Positions 19,300 through 28,404 of a stretch of 35,079 bases of DNA are shown piece by piece; position 1 is the stretch's first letter; each line of letters starts with the position of its first letter. The DNA is from UBA9715 sp045614225 (lineage in GTDB: Bacteria > Actinomycetota > Coriobacteriia > Coriobacteriales > Eggerthellaceae): positions 1-35,079 of the forward strand of contig JAZLCO010000129.1 in assembly GCA_045614225.1 (NCBI GenBank), written 5' to 3'. The position numbers and the translations under genes were made by a program. The notes under the pieces are model-generated. The model worked only from the letters and a program-made list of their open reading frames with translations, made no database searches and was not told where the DNA came from.

Positions 19300-21774
19300 T
19301 TAGTAGTACTCGATAGACGTCAACAGGCCGTTCGTGAATGACAGCGCGCAGAAATAGCCGCCGCCGTTGACCTTCGGTATGCCTACGCCCGCCGTCAAAC
19401 CGTCCTCGAAGGTCGCCGATCCATCGAACCTCACATCGGCCTTTATCCTCATGGAGCCTGCCTCGTTCCCATCAGACGTGTCCTTCTCGTACAGGATCAC
19501 CGGCGTGGGGTTTCCGCTCGTCCCCGGTAGTTTCGATACGAGATTGAAGCTGTAGGGTACTTTCATCATTACCGAACCGACCAGGTTGTGCTGCGCATCC
19601 TCTAGGTACTGCGGCATTATCGAGCCGACCACCTCATCGTCATATAGGAAGTCGAGGCCCTGCCCGTATAGGTCTACCGCATCGTTGTAAATGTGGTCAT
19701 TCGCGAGGCTCATGCCGCCGACCGTGCCTGCAGTCGCCGTGATCACGCCGTCCTCGTCTACCTGGAAGTCATCCGAATTTACAACGAAAGTCCCCGCATT
19801 GAAGGTAATCTTGCCGCCGTTTATCTCGATCTCGCTCGTGTCGCGCGCGAACCTCGCCCGATCGGAGAGGTCGGTCGATTGCGCCGCGTCCTCGACGCCC
19901 GTCGCGAGCCAGCGCCATTTCGTCTGGTCGCTCTCGTCGTATCTCTCGATCTCGAGTATCATGAGCTGGTTCCGCTGCACCCTGAACCCTGCGGGAATCT
20001 GCAGCCTTCCGCCGTAGTTCTGGGCCGCTATCGTCCCGTTTAGCTTGAACCACCAGTTGCTTCCGCTGGGCCAACTGTTCGTGTCTTCGAGCCATTTCAG
20101 CTTTAAGACTGTATCGTCCGTCTGCACGAATTGCGGGGTGTTGCCGCCGTAGTTGTCGATGACCGTATACTGCCTGGCCTCGTCGTAGTGCATGTCGCGG
20201 AAGAACGTGCCGTATACAACGTTAACTGCATCGCCCAGCGTCCGCTGCCCGATCCTGATGGCATCCCCCGCCATCTGCACGGTGCCGGCATCCATGTCGG
20301 CGACGAACACGGCGTTGCCCAGCGCGTCCTGGACGCGGAGCGCGCCCGTGATTATGTTGCTCGCGCTCAATACCTCGGATGCGACCAGCCCGCTCGAGAA
20401 CACGGTCTTCCATTCCCACGCGCCCTGCGCGGTCTTCGTGTTGGCGATGCGGATAGTTCCGCCCTTGACCTCTACGACCTTGGAAGCCTCGGCACCGACG
20501 AGCGGGTCTGTGACCGCCGTGTCGTAGGTTCTGTAGCCCTGGCCTTCCGTCATGTAGGTATAACCGCCCGTGGCGTTGATCTGCGCGTTGAGGTTGGCTA
20601 TGAGGTTGCTGTAGTAGTCCGTCCCGCCCGTGCCGGCTATCGCCTCGACGGTTCCCTCCACCGTGCCGAGCCGCGTCTCCATGCTGGTTATCAGGCTCGC
20701 AAGGTCCTGGGATATGCTCCCGACCGTGAGCTGCACGTCGGATTCGTCAAGCATGTCGGTAACGGTCTGCAGGACACGCCCGGATATGCGCACTCCCTCT
20801 CCGAACTTCCTATCTACGACATGCACAGCATCACCCAGGGAGACGCCGTGCATGTCGACCCCCTCCTGGGCAAGCTGCATCACGTCGATGTCGTATGAGA
20901 CCTTCGGAACCGTGCTCTGCTCCAATACCGTAAGAGCCCATGCAAGGAGATCTGCAGGCGTCTTGCAGTCGGGGTTGTCTATCTCCAAAGTCGGGTACTC
21001 CCAGCCGCCGTTCCCATCGGGGAGCTTCGCCAGATCGACCATCGCAGGGTTCTCGAGCCAATCCTTGCCATCGTTGACGCTCTCGATGGTGATCTTGCGG
21101 CCGAAGCCCTCGCCGACCTCCTCTCCCATTCCCCTCGGGGTGATGCGGCAGTAGAGCGGCCCGTCCGCAACCCTGCGCCTTACCGATTTCAGATCGGCTC
21201 CGAAATCGAAGCGCCTTTTCGGTTCCCGCTCCCCCTGTACCGCGTAGAGGTCGACCTTGCGCGCGGTGACGCCCGTCGACCCGACCTCGATCGTGGTATC
21301 TATCTCGCCGCCCCAGACCGAGAGGAGGGTCGAGAGGCCCGTCCATCCATCGGTGTCGTACATCGACGCGCCGCCCGTCGCCGTGTTCGTGACGGTCCCA
21401 ACCTGCCAGCGGCCGGTCCCCGATAGAGCTGCAGCCAATGCGACCGCCGCCGCCACGGGCGTCTGCGTCCCCGGCATTGCCGAGATGCGCGTCCCCATCA
21501 GGTCGGGCATCAGGCTCCATACGCAGTAGTAGTCGCCCATCGGCTTCTCGCCCGAATCGTGCAGGGCATCCGTGCCGTAGACGACGTGCTCGCGCCATTT
21601 CCCGCGCTCATCGCATGTAAGTATCCGCCATCCCTGCTGCAGCACCTTGGTTGTGGTTATCTTAAGCGAATGCTCGCCGTTGACTCGCTCGATCCTCTTG
21701 AGCGCGAAGACCTCAGCCTCGGGCAGCTCGCCGATCGCGTTGCCCTGCCTGTCGAATAGCATCACGCGAAGCAT
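19300..21774 (-). CDS. Tail-associated (Tal-like) tail-tip protein
   Basis: 824 residues. The N-terminal ~380 residues follow the gp27/Tal hub pattern (MLRVMLFDRQGNAIGEL...LKRIERVNGEHSLKITT; later VSLGDAVHVVDRKFGEGVRISGRVLQTVTDMLDESDVQLTVGS), as in prophage endopeptidase-tail proteins. A middle section (EWKTVFSSGLVASEVLSASNIITGALRVQDALGNAVFVADMDAGTVQMAG) and a beta-rich C-terminus follow (ITATAGTVGGMSLANDHIYNDAVDLYG...). It caps the tail beneath the distal tail protein and may carry fibres. It starts directly after the distal tail gene's stop. Confidence 0.82.
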   Translation of the reverse strand: MLRVMLFDRQGNAIGELPEAEVFALKRIERVNGEHSLKITTTKVLQQGWRILTCDERGKWREHVVYGTDALHDSGEKPMGDYYCVWSLMPDLMGTRISAMPGTQTPVAAAVALAAALSGTGRWQVGTVTNTATGGASMYDTDGWTGLSTLLSVWGGEIDTTIEVGSTGVTARKVDLYAVQGEREPKRRFDFGADLKSVRRRVADGPLYCRITPRGMGEEVGEGFGRKITIESVNDGKDWLENPAMVDLAKLPDGNGGWEYPTLEIDNPDCKTPADLLAWALTVLEQSTVPKVSYDIDVMQLAQEGVDMHGVSLGDAVHVVDRKFGEGVRISGRVLQTVTDMLDESDVQLTVGSISQDLASLITSMETRLGTVEGTVEAIAGTGGTDYYSNLIANLNAQINATGGYTYMTEGQGYRTYDTAVTDPLVGAEASKVVEVKGGTIRIANTKTAQGAWEWKTVFSSGLVASEVLSASNIITGALRVQDALGNAVFVADMDAGTVQMAGDAIRIGQRTLGDAVNVVYGTFFRDMHYDEARQYTVIDNYGGNTPQFVQTDDTVLKLKWLEDTNSWPSGSNWWFKLNGTIAAQNYGGRLQIPAGFRVQRNQLMILEIERYDESDQTKWRWLATGVEDAAQSTDLSDRARFARDTSEIEINGGKITFNAGTFVVNSDDFQVDEDGVITATAGTVGGMSLANDHIYNDAVDLYGQGLDFLYDDEVVGSIMPQYLEDAQHNLVGSVMMKVPYSFNLVSKLPGTSGNPTPVILYEKDTSDGNEAGSMRIKADVRFDGSATFEDGLTAGVGIPKVNGGGYFCALSFTNGLLTSIEYY

Positions 21775-22503
21775 CTACAGCCACCTCTCCCTGATCGTGA
21801 TCATCGCCGCCCCTGTCCCGTTATCCATCTCGAGAGTATGCGTCCCTGGCTCGAGCACCAGCCAGTCGGAGTCCAGGGTCGGGAGCGACGGCTCGCCGTT
21901 GACGAAGCATGTCCTCGCGCCGCAATCGGCCTCAACGTTCCGTACGGATGCGCTGCCTGTTGCGAAGTGCATATAATCGCCGTCATCGAGCCTCAATCCC
22001 CAGACAAGCGACTCGGAATCCCTCACTGCAGCCGCGTTTATCGTCGGCTTCGCCGGATAGGTGCCGCCGACCAGGAAATCGACCGATCCGCCCGATGGGA
22101 CCGTGACCGTGTACTCGTCGCCGTAGGCAACGGGATCGGGGCATAGGAACGTCAGTTCAGCGAATGCGCTGTACGTCTTGAATTCGAGTTTGGAATCGTC
22201 CGCCAGGACCGCAAGGTAATAGATGCCGTCCGCAAGCGAAAGCGGCTCTGGCTCCGGGTGGCGCATGGTAGCAGCTACCTCGGCCCATCGGCGCTGGATG
22301 TCGCGCGGGTCTATATGCTCGGTTACGAGCCGAGCCTTCACCTTTATCTCCAACGGCTTGAGGCGGTTCGATGCGAGCAGCGCCCCGTCGCGGCATGTCG
22401 CCTGCCGCATGTCCGGTGCCGTCTGCGGGATCGCGGGCATCTCTACCTCCGCGACCTCCACCACATCAGAGTAATCTACGCCGCCGAATATGAAACAGGC
22501 CAT
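21775..22503 (-). CDS. Distal tail protein (Dit)
   Basis: 242 residues. The N-terminal FIFGGVDYSDVVEVAEVEMPAIPQTAPDMRQATCRDGALLASNRLKPLEIKVKARL is the ring-forming domain typical of siphophage Dit proteins. The second half (AKPTINAAAVRDSESLVWGLRLDDGDYMHFATG...LVLEPGTHTLEMDNGTGAAMITIRERWL) is the galectin-like lobe ending. It joins the tail tube to the tail-tip hub. It overlaps the tape-measure gene by 28 nt and abuts the Tal-like gene, the canonical TMP-Dit-Tal order. Confidence 0.87.
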   Translation of the reverse strand: MACFIFGGVDYSDVVEVAEVEMPAIPQTAPDMRQATCRDGALLASNRLKPLEIKVKARLVTEHIDPRDIQRRWAEVAATMRHPEPEPLSLADGIYYLAVLADDSKLEFKTYSAFAELTFLCPDPVAYGDEYTVTVPSGGSVDFLVGGTYPAKPTINAAAVRDSESLVWGLRLDDGDYMHFATGSASVRNVEADCGARTCFVNGEPSLPTLDSDWLVLEPGTHTLEMDNGTGAAMITIRERWL

Positions 22504-25500
22504 AGCTCGCTCCCCATCCTTCTGCTGATCGTTTCATACAGTCCGTCCGCGAGGCTGGTGCCGATGTCGCGCGCCTGCTCCGCGTTCGATGCGTTGACGT
22601 GGACCGTCACAGCCATGGTCACGTAGCTCGGCGATGATTGGAGCCCGCCAACGCCTGCTCCGTAACCCTGGTATCCGGCAGGATCGAGCGCCATGAGCCC
22701 GCCCATGCGCTCAGCCTCGGCTGCGATGTCCGCCTCGGTGTCCCGCATGCCTATGACCGCGCCCTCGCCGAAATAGCGGCCGATCTTGATGGCCTCCTTC
22801 GACGGCGATGCGATGCCGAGGCACGCCTTGACCGCGTTCACCGCGCGACTCGCGAGGTTCCATGCGTAGTTGTAGAGATTGACGGCGTTCATGCCGTTTA
22901 CGAAGCCCGTCGTGAAGTTCTGTCCCGTGTTGTACGTACCGACGCTCCCGAGGCCGTTTCGCGCTGAGACGGCTATGTTCTGCGCGTAGGTTCCTACGCC
23001 CAGCGAGTTCATGCCGTTTACGAACCCGACCGTTGAATTATGCCCGTATGTCTTGAATGAGTTCGGAAGCGACGAGATGCGCCCCGTTGCGGTCGCCGCG
23101 ATGTTCGCCGCAGCCGTTGTTACCCAGGACGTGCCGCCGCTGATGCCGTTCGCGAATCCAGAATCGACGTTCTGGCCGATTTCGTATGCCTTGCGGCTCG
23201 GGGACGAGATGCCGAGGAACGCCCTCATGCGCTCGTCCACCCTGCGCACCAGATCCTCTGCCGCCGACGTTGCGGTGCTGCGGTTCGATTCGATGCCCCT
23301 CGCCAAACCCTCGGGTATCTGGATTCCGTTCTCGACGCATGCGTCGTAAATCGATTGGAGCGATCCGTCGAAACGCTCCTCGAGGATCGCGAGCTGCTCG
23401 TCTGTGATCTCCCCCATGTCCTCCATGGACGATCCGACCGATGCGAGCGCATCGCCTACCGTATTGAATCGCGCCGGCGCGGACGTCACGACGCCCATCA
23501 GCGAATCGAGCGACTTCTTGCAGCTCTTCTGCTCAGATGTGAGCTCGGCTACGTCCCTCTCCGCCTCCTCGATCGCCTTAGCATACGGGTTTGCGATGCC
23601 CGGGTACTTCTTCGCGTATTCCTGGTAGTTCTTCTCCGCCTCCGTGAGCTTCGCCTTCGCGTCTTGGAGCGCCAGCTCGTTGGTGATCATCTGCTTGTTT
23701 ACTTCGATCATCATCTCGCGGGCCGCCGCCGCGCGGGCCTCTTCCTTGTATGCTGCGGCATTATCCAGGATGGCTTCCGTCGATGTATTCAGCTCGCCGG
23801 TCATGTCGTTGGTGATCTCGACGCTCGAGCCCGTGAGGCGGTTGTACTCATCGACCGCGATCTTCAGCTTCTCGTACTCCTCGCGCGTCAGGCTCCCCTT
23901 GTTCGCCAGCTCGCCTATTACCCCCGCGTAGTAGTCGATCATGGCGGCATCGGTGTTGATGTCCTTCCATGTGTCGTTCATCTTGTCGGCGAGTTTGGAT
24001 TGAGATTCGAGCGCGTCAGCCGCGCTGACACCGTTCAGCTCGAGGGCCTTCGTTGCGCCTTCTACCGATGGCGTGTATGCGTCGTAGGCCGCTGTGGCCT
24101 TCTTCGCCGCTTCCTCGAGCCCGGTTGTGGCCTTGTGCACCTTCTCGGTGTGCTCGTGCCACTCCATCAGCTTGCCGACGAGGATGCCGATCACCGCGAC
24201 GGCAGCGCCGATGCCCAATGTGGCGAGACCGCCCTTCAGGAGGTTCGTCGCGCCGGAGAGCTTGCCGGTCTTCTCCGCTGCTCCCTTGACCTTGTCGCCG
24301 AAGCTCACAGTCTGCGCGCCAGCCGCCCTCATGCTGGCCTCGGTCTGCTTCATGGCTGCGCTGAACGCGCCGATGGATTGGAGCCCCTTGCCTAGCTTCG
24401 TTATGAGCGATCCTACGCCGCTGTAAAGCTTGCCGAATATCGTAACAACGGGGCCGACAGCGACGGCGAGTCCGCCGAATCTGACGATGTTCTGCTTGGT
24501 TCCCTCATCAAGCTCGGAGAACCACTTGTAGAGATCCTGCGCCATATCCGACAGCTTCTCGATGCTCGGGACCATCGCACCCAGGATCTCCTCGCCCAAT
24601 TGGATGCCCGTGTTCTTCACGGCGTTGAGCGCCTTACCCGCCTTCGCGGATGGCGTCTGCAAATCCTCGAGCGCCTGATCGCATAGGCCCGTGCTTTTCG
24701 CCATGTCCTGCATGGTTGCGTTGAACTCGTCCGCCCCTGCGTTGGCGATTGCAAGAGCGCCCTTCGATGCCCTTACGTTTCCCCAAAGGTTCGCGAAGGC
24801 TTCCGTATCGCCTTCGCATGCGTCCATGAGAAGCTGCAGCACGTCTCCGAGACTCCAACCAGCCTCCATGAGCTGGCCGAAGGTCTTGCCCGTCATCTCC
24901 TGCAGGCCCTCGTTCACCGTCGATGAGCTGTCCGCAAGCTCCGTCATCATGCCGTTTATCGCGGTGGTGGCGTTTGCGGTATTTATGCCCTGCTTGGTGA
25001 GTATCACGTAGCTGCTGCACAGGTTGTCGAGGTTCACGTTGTAAGCAGCTGCCGTTGGTATCACGTTTCCGATGGAACTCGCAAGCTCGTTGACCGTTGT
25101 CTTGCCCTTGTTCTGCGTCTGCACCAGCTTGTCGGAGATCATCTGCGCGTCTTCGGCGCTGTAGCCGTATGCGTTTATAACCGTGGTCAGGGTGTCGACC
25201 GCCGTCGCGGTCTCCGTGAAGCCTGATTTGGCAAGTTTAACCGCGTTCTCTACGAAGCCGCCGACCTTCTCAGTTGCGACCGACGCGGAGAGCGCCTGGT
25301 ACGTGGCGTCGGCGAGCTCGGTCGCGCTCTTGCCCGTCTTGGTGGACAGGTCGAGGATGCTCTTCGACATATCCTCTGTGGACATGACGCCTTTATCCAT
25401 GATGGTGTATACCTTGGCGACCGAATCCTCGTAATCGCTCGCCAATTTGACCGCAGCGGCCCCCGCGACCGCCAATGGAGCCGTCACCTTCGTTATCTTC

Positions 25501-25709
25501 GATCCGAACCCGCTGATCTTCGCGCCCGTCGCCTCCATGCTCGAGCCGAGGTCGACCATCGAGTCGCCCAGCTTCATGATGTCGGATGTGGCGCCGCCAG
25601 CCTGCCGCGCCTCTTCGCGCAGCGAGCGGAGCTCTGCCTCCGCCTTCTTCATCGCAGACGAGCCTGTGTACTCGCCCCCGATGGCGATTGTGAGTCTTGC
25701 CTTACCCAT
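22476..25709 (-). CDS. Tail tape measure protein
   Basis: 1077 residues. The N-terminal coiled coil (MKKAEAELRSLREEARQAGG) is followed by a TP901-type core (MSTEDMSKSILDLSTKTGKSATELADATYQALSASVATEKVGGFVENAVKLAKSGFTE; MMTELADSSSTVNEGLQEMTGKTFGQLMEAGWSLGDVLQLLMDACEGD). A strongly hydrophobic stretch lies near residues 490-513 (LATLGIGAAVAVIGILVG). A long charged coiled coil follows, and then C-terminal GxxVxxGFxxGM repeats with FLGISSPSR and CLGIASPSK. It sets tail length and is ejected with the DNA. Seven or eight nucleotides overlap the upstream gene. Confidence 0.95.
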   Translation of the reverse strand: MGKARLTIAIGGEYTGSSAMKKAEAELRSLREEARQAGGATSDIMKLGDSMVDLGSSMEATGAKISGFGSKITKVTAPLAVAGAAAVKLASDYEDSVAKVYTIMDKGVMSTEDMSKSILDLSTKTGKSATELADATYQALSASVATEKVGGFVENAVKLAKSGFTETATAVDTLTTVINAYGYSAEDAQMISDKLVQTQNKGKTTVNELASSIGNVIPTAAAYNVNLDNLCSSYVILTKQGINTANATTAINGMMTELADSSSTVNEGLQEMTGKTFGQLMEAGWSLGDVLQLLMDACEGDTEAFANLWGNVRASKGALAIANAGADEFNATMQDMAKSTGLCDQALEDLQTPSAKAGKALNAVKNTGIQLGEEILGAMVPSIEKLSDMAQDLYKWFSELDEGTKQNIVRFGGLAVAVGPVVTIFGKLYSGVGSLITKLGKGLQSIGAFSAAMKQTEASMRAAGAQTVSFGDKVKGAAEKTGKLSGATNLLKGGLATLGIGAAVAVIGILVGKLMEWHEHTEKVHKATTGLEEAAKKATAAYDAYTPSVEGATKALELNGVSAADALESQSKLADKMNDTWKDINTDAAMIDYYAGVIGELANKGSLTREEYEKLKIAVDEYNRLTGSSVEITNDMTGELNTSTEAILDNAAAYKEEARAAAAREMMIEVNKQMITNELALQDAKAKLTEAEKNYQEYAKKYPGIANPYAKAIEEAERDVAELTSEQKSCKKSLDSLMGVVTSAPARFNTVGDALASVGSSMEDMGEITDEQLAILEERFDGSLQSIYDACVENGIQIPEGLARGIESNRSTATSAAEDLVRRVDERMRAFLGISSPSRKAYEIGQNVDSGFANGISGGTSWVTTAAANIAATATGRISSLPNSFKTYGHNSTVGFVNGMNSLGVGTYAQNIAVSARNGLGSVGTYNTGQNFTTGFVNGMNAVNLYNYAWNLASRAVNAVKACLGIASPSKEAIKIGRYFGEGAVIGMRDTEADIAAEAERMGGLMALDPAGYQGYGAGVGGLQSSPSYVTMAVTVHVNASNAEQARDIGTSLADGLYETISRRMGSELWPVSYSAA

Positions 25710-26184
25710 CTTTGCCCACCTCGTTGAGTACCTCGGCCATGGCCGCGTCTATGCGCTCCCTCACATCGCTCTCGGAATCCTCGACGGCCGGGATCATCAC
25801 GCGGGGCGGCAAGCCCTGCGGAACGCCGATGCGCGAGCCCAGAGCGAGCATCGTCCTCGATCGCTTGGAGTTTGTCCGCGAGCGCACGACGACGGCACCG
25901 GGCTTCGCGTACTCCTTTACGCCCGATGCCGGATCGTCAGACTTGAGCACCCACTCCACGCCGCCCTTGCGGGACGCGACCGAGAGCGAGCCAGCGTAGA
26001 ATCCGTTGATGTCGCGTATCTTCTCGGCGTTGGCGCGCGCCCTCTTGAGCGCCGGCTCCATGGCCTGCTTCAGGCCCTTCTTCATCGCCCTCTCGAGCTT
26101 CTGATCGACATGCTTGAGCCAGTTGAGGGTTTCGTCCAGCCCCTTGATCTCGACGGTGTAGCCCGTGAACGTTGCCTTGCTCAC
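25702..26184 (-). CDS. HK97 gp10-like tail completion protein
   Basis: 160 residues. IKGLDETLNWLKHVDQKLERAMKKGLKQAMEPALKRARANAEKIRDINGFYAGSLSV matches the start of HK97 gp10-like head-tail joining proteins, followed by a strand-rich part and a C-terminal helix (RERIDAAMAEVLNEVG). It starts with GTG at 26184, overlapping the chaperone T-segment stop (GTGA). Its place between the tail chaperones and the tape measure is unusual: gp10-like genes normally lie upstream of the tail tube gene. Confidence 0.6.
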   Translation of the reverse strand: MSKATFTGYTVEIKGLDETLNWLKHVDQKLERAMKKGLKQAMEPALKRARANAEKIRDINGFYAGSLSVASRKGGVEWVLKSDDPASGVKEYAKPGAVVVRSRTNSKRSRTMLALGSRIGVPQGLPPRVMIPAVEDSESDVRERIDAAMAEVLNEVGKDG

Positions 26185-26701
26185 CTGCGTCCCACCGCCT
26201 TCCTGATGCGCTCCGCACGGGACGCCTCCCTGCGTGCGCCGAAATCCCAGTCCTTTCGCGAAGCCCCCTCGATCTGCTCGAAATACGCATCGAACACCTC
26301 GGGGTACTCGTCGAGCAGCCTGGCGAGGTCATATGGGCTCGTCCTCGTCCTCAACGCCATGACGGCGATCAGTCGCGCCCATCCGCTAAAGGGGCCTTGT
26401 CGGAATCGAACCTCTCGACATCCAGGCCGTACCTGTCAGCCATCGCCTCCACGGCTTCTTCCGTGATCTCGTCGGGCAGGCCGTAATCGGCAAGCCTCCC
26501 CAGGCGGCTGAGCGCGAACCACACGAGCGCGTAGTTCTTGTGCATGTTCTCGTTCGCCTCGGAGCTGGTGGGCGTGAGATTCTTATCCGCCCACCTGCTC
26601 AACCTCATGAAGTCGCCGGCCGTCGATACGAAATGCGTCTCCGCGCAGTCGTTCTCCACGTCTGTGAGCGTGATGTCGAAGAACATATCCGCCGTTGCCA
26701 T
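26181..26701 (-). CDS. Tail assembly chaperone GT fusion made by -1 frameshift
   Basis: Reading from 26701, a -1 shift at the heptamer C-CCT-TTA (26387-26393) joins the first 105 residues of the G-like protein to a 68-residue T-like extension: SGWARLIAVMALRTRTSPYD, then LARLLDEYPEVFDAYFEQIEGASRKDWDFGARREASRAERIRKAVGRR, ending at 26181. The fusion would be 173 residues. The T part is charged and helical and reaches back into the G overlap, as in lambda G/GT, where the fusion binds the tape measure during tail assembly. Its frame has an ATG at 26360, so a short separate protein is a less likely alternative. Confidence 0.7.
26369..26701 (-). CDS. Tail assembly chaperone (G-like)
   Basis: 110 residues: MFFDITLTDVENDCAETHFVSTAGDFMRLSRWADKNLTPTSSEANENMHKNYALVWFALSRLGRLADYGLPDEITEEAVEAMADRYGLDVERFDSDKAPLADGRD. 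The length, the helical LVWFALSRLG centre and the position between tail tube and tape measure fit the lambda G group. GGGAGGGGG stands upstream of ATG 26701; the earlier in-frame start is too close to the site. Its 3' end carries the slippery heptamer. Confidence 0.75.
   Translation of the reverse strand: MATADMFFDITLTDVENDCAETHFVSTAGDFMRLSRWADKNLTPTSSEANENMHKNYALVWFALSRLGRLADYGLPDEITEEAVEAMADRYGLDVERFDSDKAPLADGRD
26387..26393 (-). promoter_or_regulatory. Slippery heptamer CCCTTTA for -1 frameshifting
   Basis: In the G-like frame the codons are GCC CCT TTA, so the heptamer is in the X-XXY-YYZ phase required for a -1 slip. The G-like stop follows five codons later. A short GGCG...CGCC stem can form just downstream (near 26362-26378), but no strong pseudoknot was found by eye. 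Confidence 0.65.
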
Positions 26702-26719
26702 ATTTCCCCCTCCCATGCC

Positions 26720-27721
26720 CTAGTCGGACACGTAGCTCTCGACCGTATTGGTCACCGTGATCGTGACGGGACTGCCGCTCTTGGAAGCCACGCCGATGTT
26801 GTCGAAGCTGAACTCGATCTCGGCGGCGCCGCCCGCAGGGTCGACCTCCGGGAAGTCGGCCGTGAACGGGATGTTGGTCGCTTCGATCTTGAGCTTGCAC
26901 TTGCTGTCCTTGGAATGGGTGAACTCCCACTCGAACGAGCCGTACACCATCGCGCCGGTCGGGACGGTGCCGCTCGCCGATCCCGTGACCATCTTCTTGT
27001 AGAGCGTCAGGTCGTCGGGCTTCACGGTCACGCTGCCGGAGCTGGTCAGCTTGCCCTCTTCGACGTCGCCCGGCTCGACCTGCCCAGCATATGCGACGGC
27101 GGCGCATGCGTTATCGAGCGTCAGCGATCCCTGGGTCACCGGCGCTACCGCCGGCGTGCCGCTCGCCGTGTCGATCTTGAACACGCCGTTCGTCGGGATG
27201 AAGTACCCGTCGAAGCACGACGGGTCGACGCTGCCGGGGAAGCCCGCGAGGCCCATGGTCGCCGCAATCCCGAGCATCGTGACGCCGAACTGCAGAGGCT
27301 TGTTGCCCTCGAAGCTCATCTCGAGCTCTGACACCTTGCAGCCCGCGACCTTCGTGTACTCGCCGCCGATGCGCCCCCACAGCGTGAGGTACGGGAGCAG
27401 GTCGCCCAGGGTGACGGTATGGTCGTAGTAGCCGCTGTCTGACGCCGCAGCGCTCGCGATGGAGCCCATGGCGCCGTAGTAGTAGATCGGCAGGACGTCG
27501 GCGTAGCCGTAGGTGTCGAAATCGGCACCCGGTACGATGCTCTCGACGTGCGCGTCCGTGCCGGCGCGCACTCCGCAGGAAACATCGTCGCTCTCGACCG
27601 TGCGGTCGAGTTGGAACACCTGCCCGCCCGTGAGCCCGTGTACGCAGGTCGGCGCGCTCGCTGCGGTGGACTTGCCATCCTGCAGAGCGACGCCGATCAG
27701 CCCGATTGAGGAATTAATCAT
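26720..27721 (-). CDS. Major tail (tube) protein
   Basis: 333 residues. The N-terminal SSIGLIGVALQDGKSTAASAPTCVHGLTGGQVFQLDRTVESDDVSCGVRAGTDAHVESIVPGADFDTYGYADVLPIYYYGAMG matches the common start of siphophage tube proteins. A central part (KVSELEMSFEGNKPLQFGVTMLGIAATMG) and a C-terminal beta-rich part with FEWEFTHSKDSKCKLKIEATNIPFTADF follow. Hexameric rings form the tail tube. It overlaps the upstream small gene by 8 nt and precedes the chaperones, as expected. Confidence 0.88.
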   Translation of the reverse strand: MINSSIGLIGVALQDGKSTAASAPTCVHGLTGGQVFQLDRTVESDDVSCGVRAGTDAHVESIVPGADFDTYGYADVLPIYYYGAMGSIASAAASDSGYYDHTVTLGDLLPYLTLWGRIGGEYTKVAGCKVSELEMSFEGNKPLQFGVTMLGIAATMGLAGFPGSVDPSCFDGYFIPTNGVFKIDTASGTPAVAPVTQGSLTLDNACAAVAYAGQVEPGDVEEGKLTSSGSVTVKPDDLTLYKKMVTGSASGTVPTGAMVYGSFEWEFTHSKDSKCKLKIEATNIPFTADFPEVDPAGGAAEIEFSFDNIGVASKSGSPVTITVTNTVESYVSD

Positions 27722-27890
27722 TTTCTGCCGCCTTCCTTGTTGGTTTGCGCTTGATCTTCGTGGTCGCGAGGCCCATGGCCTCCAACTGCCCGATTGTCTT
27801 TGCGTCGGCCTCGAATACCTCGCCGGCCGCGCAGCTCATGAAGCGCCCGGACATGGACGCCTTGAATGCCTTAATCGCCATTGCCTTCAC
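27714..27890 (-). CDS. Small connector-region protein (58 aa)
   Basis: 58 residues from a GTG start at 27890 (GGAG 7 nt upstream), or 55 from the ATG at 27881. The sequence KAFKASMSGRFMSCAAGEVFEADAKTIGQLEAMGLATTKIKRKP resembles the small (~50 aa) proteins in head-tail connector regions that have a G(E)xFE(A)D...L..GLA pattern. It overlaps the upstream gene by about 20 nt and the tail tube gene by 8 nt. Its structural role is not established. Confidence 0.65.
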   Translation of the reverse strand: MKAMAIKAFKASMSGRFMSCAAGEVFEADAKTIGQLEAMGLATTKIKRKPTRKAAEND

Positions 27891-28404
27891 TGGCCTGCTC
27901 CTCTCTGTAGCTATCGTTCGACGCCGAGACGGCCGCAAGGAGCGCGGCCGGGCATGCCGAGTAGCGGGTGCACCGTATGGCCACAGCGGCGGCGGCTATG
28001 TAGCGTTTCGAGCCGTCTGCGGCGGTACCCGCGCTCTCGATAGAAGGGCTCGAGTTGTCGACCGCATTGCATAGCTGCGGATCTGCCATGACGGACGCGA
28101 ATACGGCATCCTCGTAGGCGAGCAGCGTGTCCGCCGCCGTCTGCAGGCTGGTGTGCTGCGCGCACAGCCAAACGCGGAGCGTGAAGACCACCTCGTCATG
28201 GCCCATGGTCACGGCGCCCTGCGTTTCGGCGGCATCCGCGATCTCGTCCACCGCCGCGTAGAACGGCGGCTCGGTGACCGGGAATCCCAGGAACACCTTC
28301 GGAACCTTCGCGCCGGGATAGAGCGCGCCGAACACCTCGGGCGTGAAGACCGCCTCGAGGCGCTTGCGCAGCACATCGCGTGCCGATGCGGCGTTCATGA
28401 TCAT
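27871..28404 (-). CDS. Tail terminator / head-tail joining protein
   Basis: 177 residues. NAASARDVLRKRLEAVFTPEVFGALYPGAKVPKVFLGFPVTEPPFYAAVDEIADAAETQGAVTMGHDEVVFTLRVWLCAQHTSLQTAADTLLAYEDAVFASVMADPQL has the helix-strand-strand-helix layout of small tail terminator proteins; position fits. The start at 28404 overlaps the connector stop by 4 nt and has GGAG 8 nt upstream. The C-terminal part (IAAAAVAIRCTRYSACPAALLAAVSAS) is less typical. The exact role is assigned from position. Confidence 0.6.
   Translation of the reverse strand: MIMNAASARDVLRKRLEAVFTPEVFGALYPGAKVPKVFLGFPVTEPPFYAAVDEIADAAETQGAVTMGHDEVVFTLRVWLCAQHTSLQTAADTLLAYEDAVFASVMADPQLCNAVDNSSPSIESAGTAADGSKRYIAAAAVAIRCTRYSACPAALLAAVSASNDSYREEQASEGNGD

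Noticed and set aside
23355..24395. 346-codon plus-strand ORF opposite the tape measure
   Set aside because: Leu/Arg/Val repeats that mirror the tape-measure coiled coil; no independent support.
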